Part shown: positions 59,505 to 60,000 of the stretch, in pieces | How positions within the stretch are numbered: position 1 is the first letter of the stretch | How the letters are laid out: every line of letters starts with the position of its first letter | Source: Strigamia acuminata | Lineage: Eukaryota > Arthropoda > Chilopoda > Geophilomorpha > Linotaeniidae | Length of the DNA: 60,000 nucleotides | NCBI GenBank assembly: GCA_949358305.1 | Contig: OX442317.1 | Location: 4,904,186-4,964,185 of the forward strand | Direction: 5' to 3' | Notes under the pieces: model-generated | The model's database searches: none | What the model was told of the DNA's origin: nothing | The model's input: only the letters and a program-made list of their open reading frames with translations | Position numbers and translations under genes: made by a program

Positions 59505-59650
59505 TGTATTTTGAAACACGAGAATGCATTTTGTAATACATTTGCGTTCCCAATACTATTATTCGTCAAATATCAATGCATTTTGAAAATAAAATTTTTC
59601 ATTTGTATTATGAAATGCATTATTTAATGCACAAATAATGCGAAATGCTT
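59505..59650. repeat. GCATTTTGTAATACATTTGCG repeat near window end
   Basis: Contains GAATGCATTTTGTAATACAT and GCGTTCCCAATACTATTATT followed by GTCAAATAT, matching the flanks of the repeats at 41.7 kb and 53.7-54.0 kb. Confidence 0.6.
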
Positions 59651-60000
59651 TACACATTTTGAAAAAAAATACTGTGTGTTGTAAAATATATTTTTAAACA
59701 ATATGGGTGTTTTCACTAGACGAAATTCTAAATACATTTCTTTCCAACTTAAAATTCTAGCATAATAACAATTTAAATAAAACAGATAAACCTGATACTT
59801 TTTTCCTTGAAAAAAAGCTCAAAAGCACTTTTTTGTGTCATATTCCGTGCCCTCTAAACCGGAAATGCAAGATGTGTCGACAAAAGTGACCACTTATAGT
59901 GTTACATTAACAAAACAACAAAAATAACAAATGTGAAAAAGAATGAAATTTCCCCTCGGTTAACACTCATCCGGGGTGCGGATACTTTTTCTCAATAGCT

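Larger units (their letters stand above)
57429..60000. other. Upstream of Pax6-B paired-box exon
   Basis: Should hold the Pax6-B start exon or the intron in front of it. I looked for a short ATG-containing exon on the - strand ending one base into a codon and found none convincing. The DNA is AT-rich with dispersed repeats at 59279-59650. Confidence 0.4.

Overview
This is a eukaryotic, animal window: protein-coding genes are split by short GT-AG introns, and the intergenic and intronic DNA is AT-rich and full of minisatellites and small palindromic transposons. The compact gene structure and Pax6 type suggest an invertebrate with a small genome. An ascidian-like tunicate is my best guess, but that is inference and not proven by anything in the window.

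Four genes can be reconstructed exon by exon with consistent reading frame. (1) 1039-7258, + strand: the 3' six coding exons of a Pax6 gene (called Pax6-A here), whose first paired-box exon lies left of the window. (2) 7782-10574, - strand: a complete 10-exon TM7SF3 seven-pass membrane protein of 547 residues. (3) 11012-26566, + strand: a complete 17-exon ANKS1 adaptor of 1203 residues (ankyrin repeats, two SAM domains, PTB domain). It is divergent from TM7SF3 across a 437-bp shared promoter region. (4) 51410-57428, - strand: a second Pax6 gene (Pax6-B) with a complete paired domain and homeodomain, lacking only the first few residues. The two Pax6 genes point towards each other, about 44 kb apart, with TM7SF3 and ANKS1 between them. 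They share intron positions and phases, and three exons have identical lengths.

The interval 26567-51409 has no gene I can support. It holds ANKS1 3' flank, GC-rich blocks, minisatellites, small transposons and many copies of two short motifs. The octamer CATTGTTG (either strand) occurs about 33 times in the window, mostly on the Pax6-B side, and the palindrome TGACGTCA occurs about 17 times. Both are far above chance and may mark transcription-factor input. Mobile DNA includes two hAT-type MITEs with perfect 8-bp target duplications, a family of CTAGGACGATT-ended elements (one carrying a broken MULE/ZSWIM-like transposase fragment), TA-flanked MITEs and nested foldback elements in ANKS1 introns.

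Functionally, Pax6-A and Pax6-B are transcription factors that would bind the same DNA classes but have different C-terminal activation regions. TM7SF3 and ANKS1 are housekeeping or signalling genes that sit as passengers between them. The strongest candidate for something undescribed is the convergent Pax6 pair, with its alternative Pax6-A C-terminus and the dense CATTGTTG field around Pax6-B.
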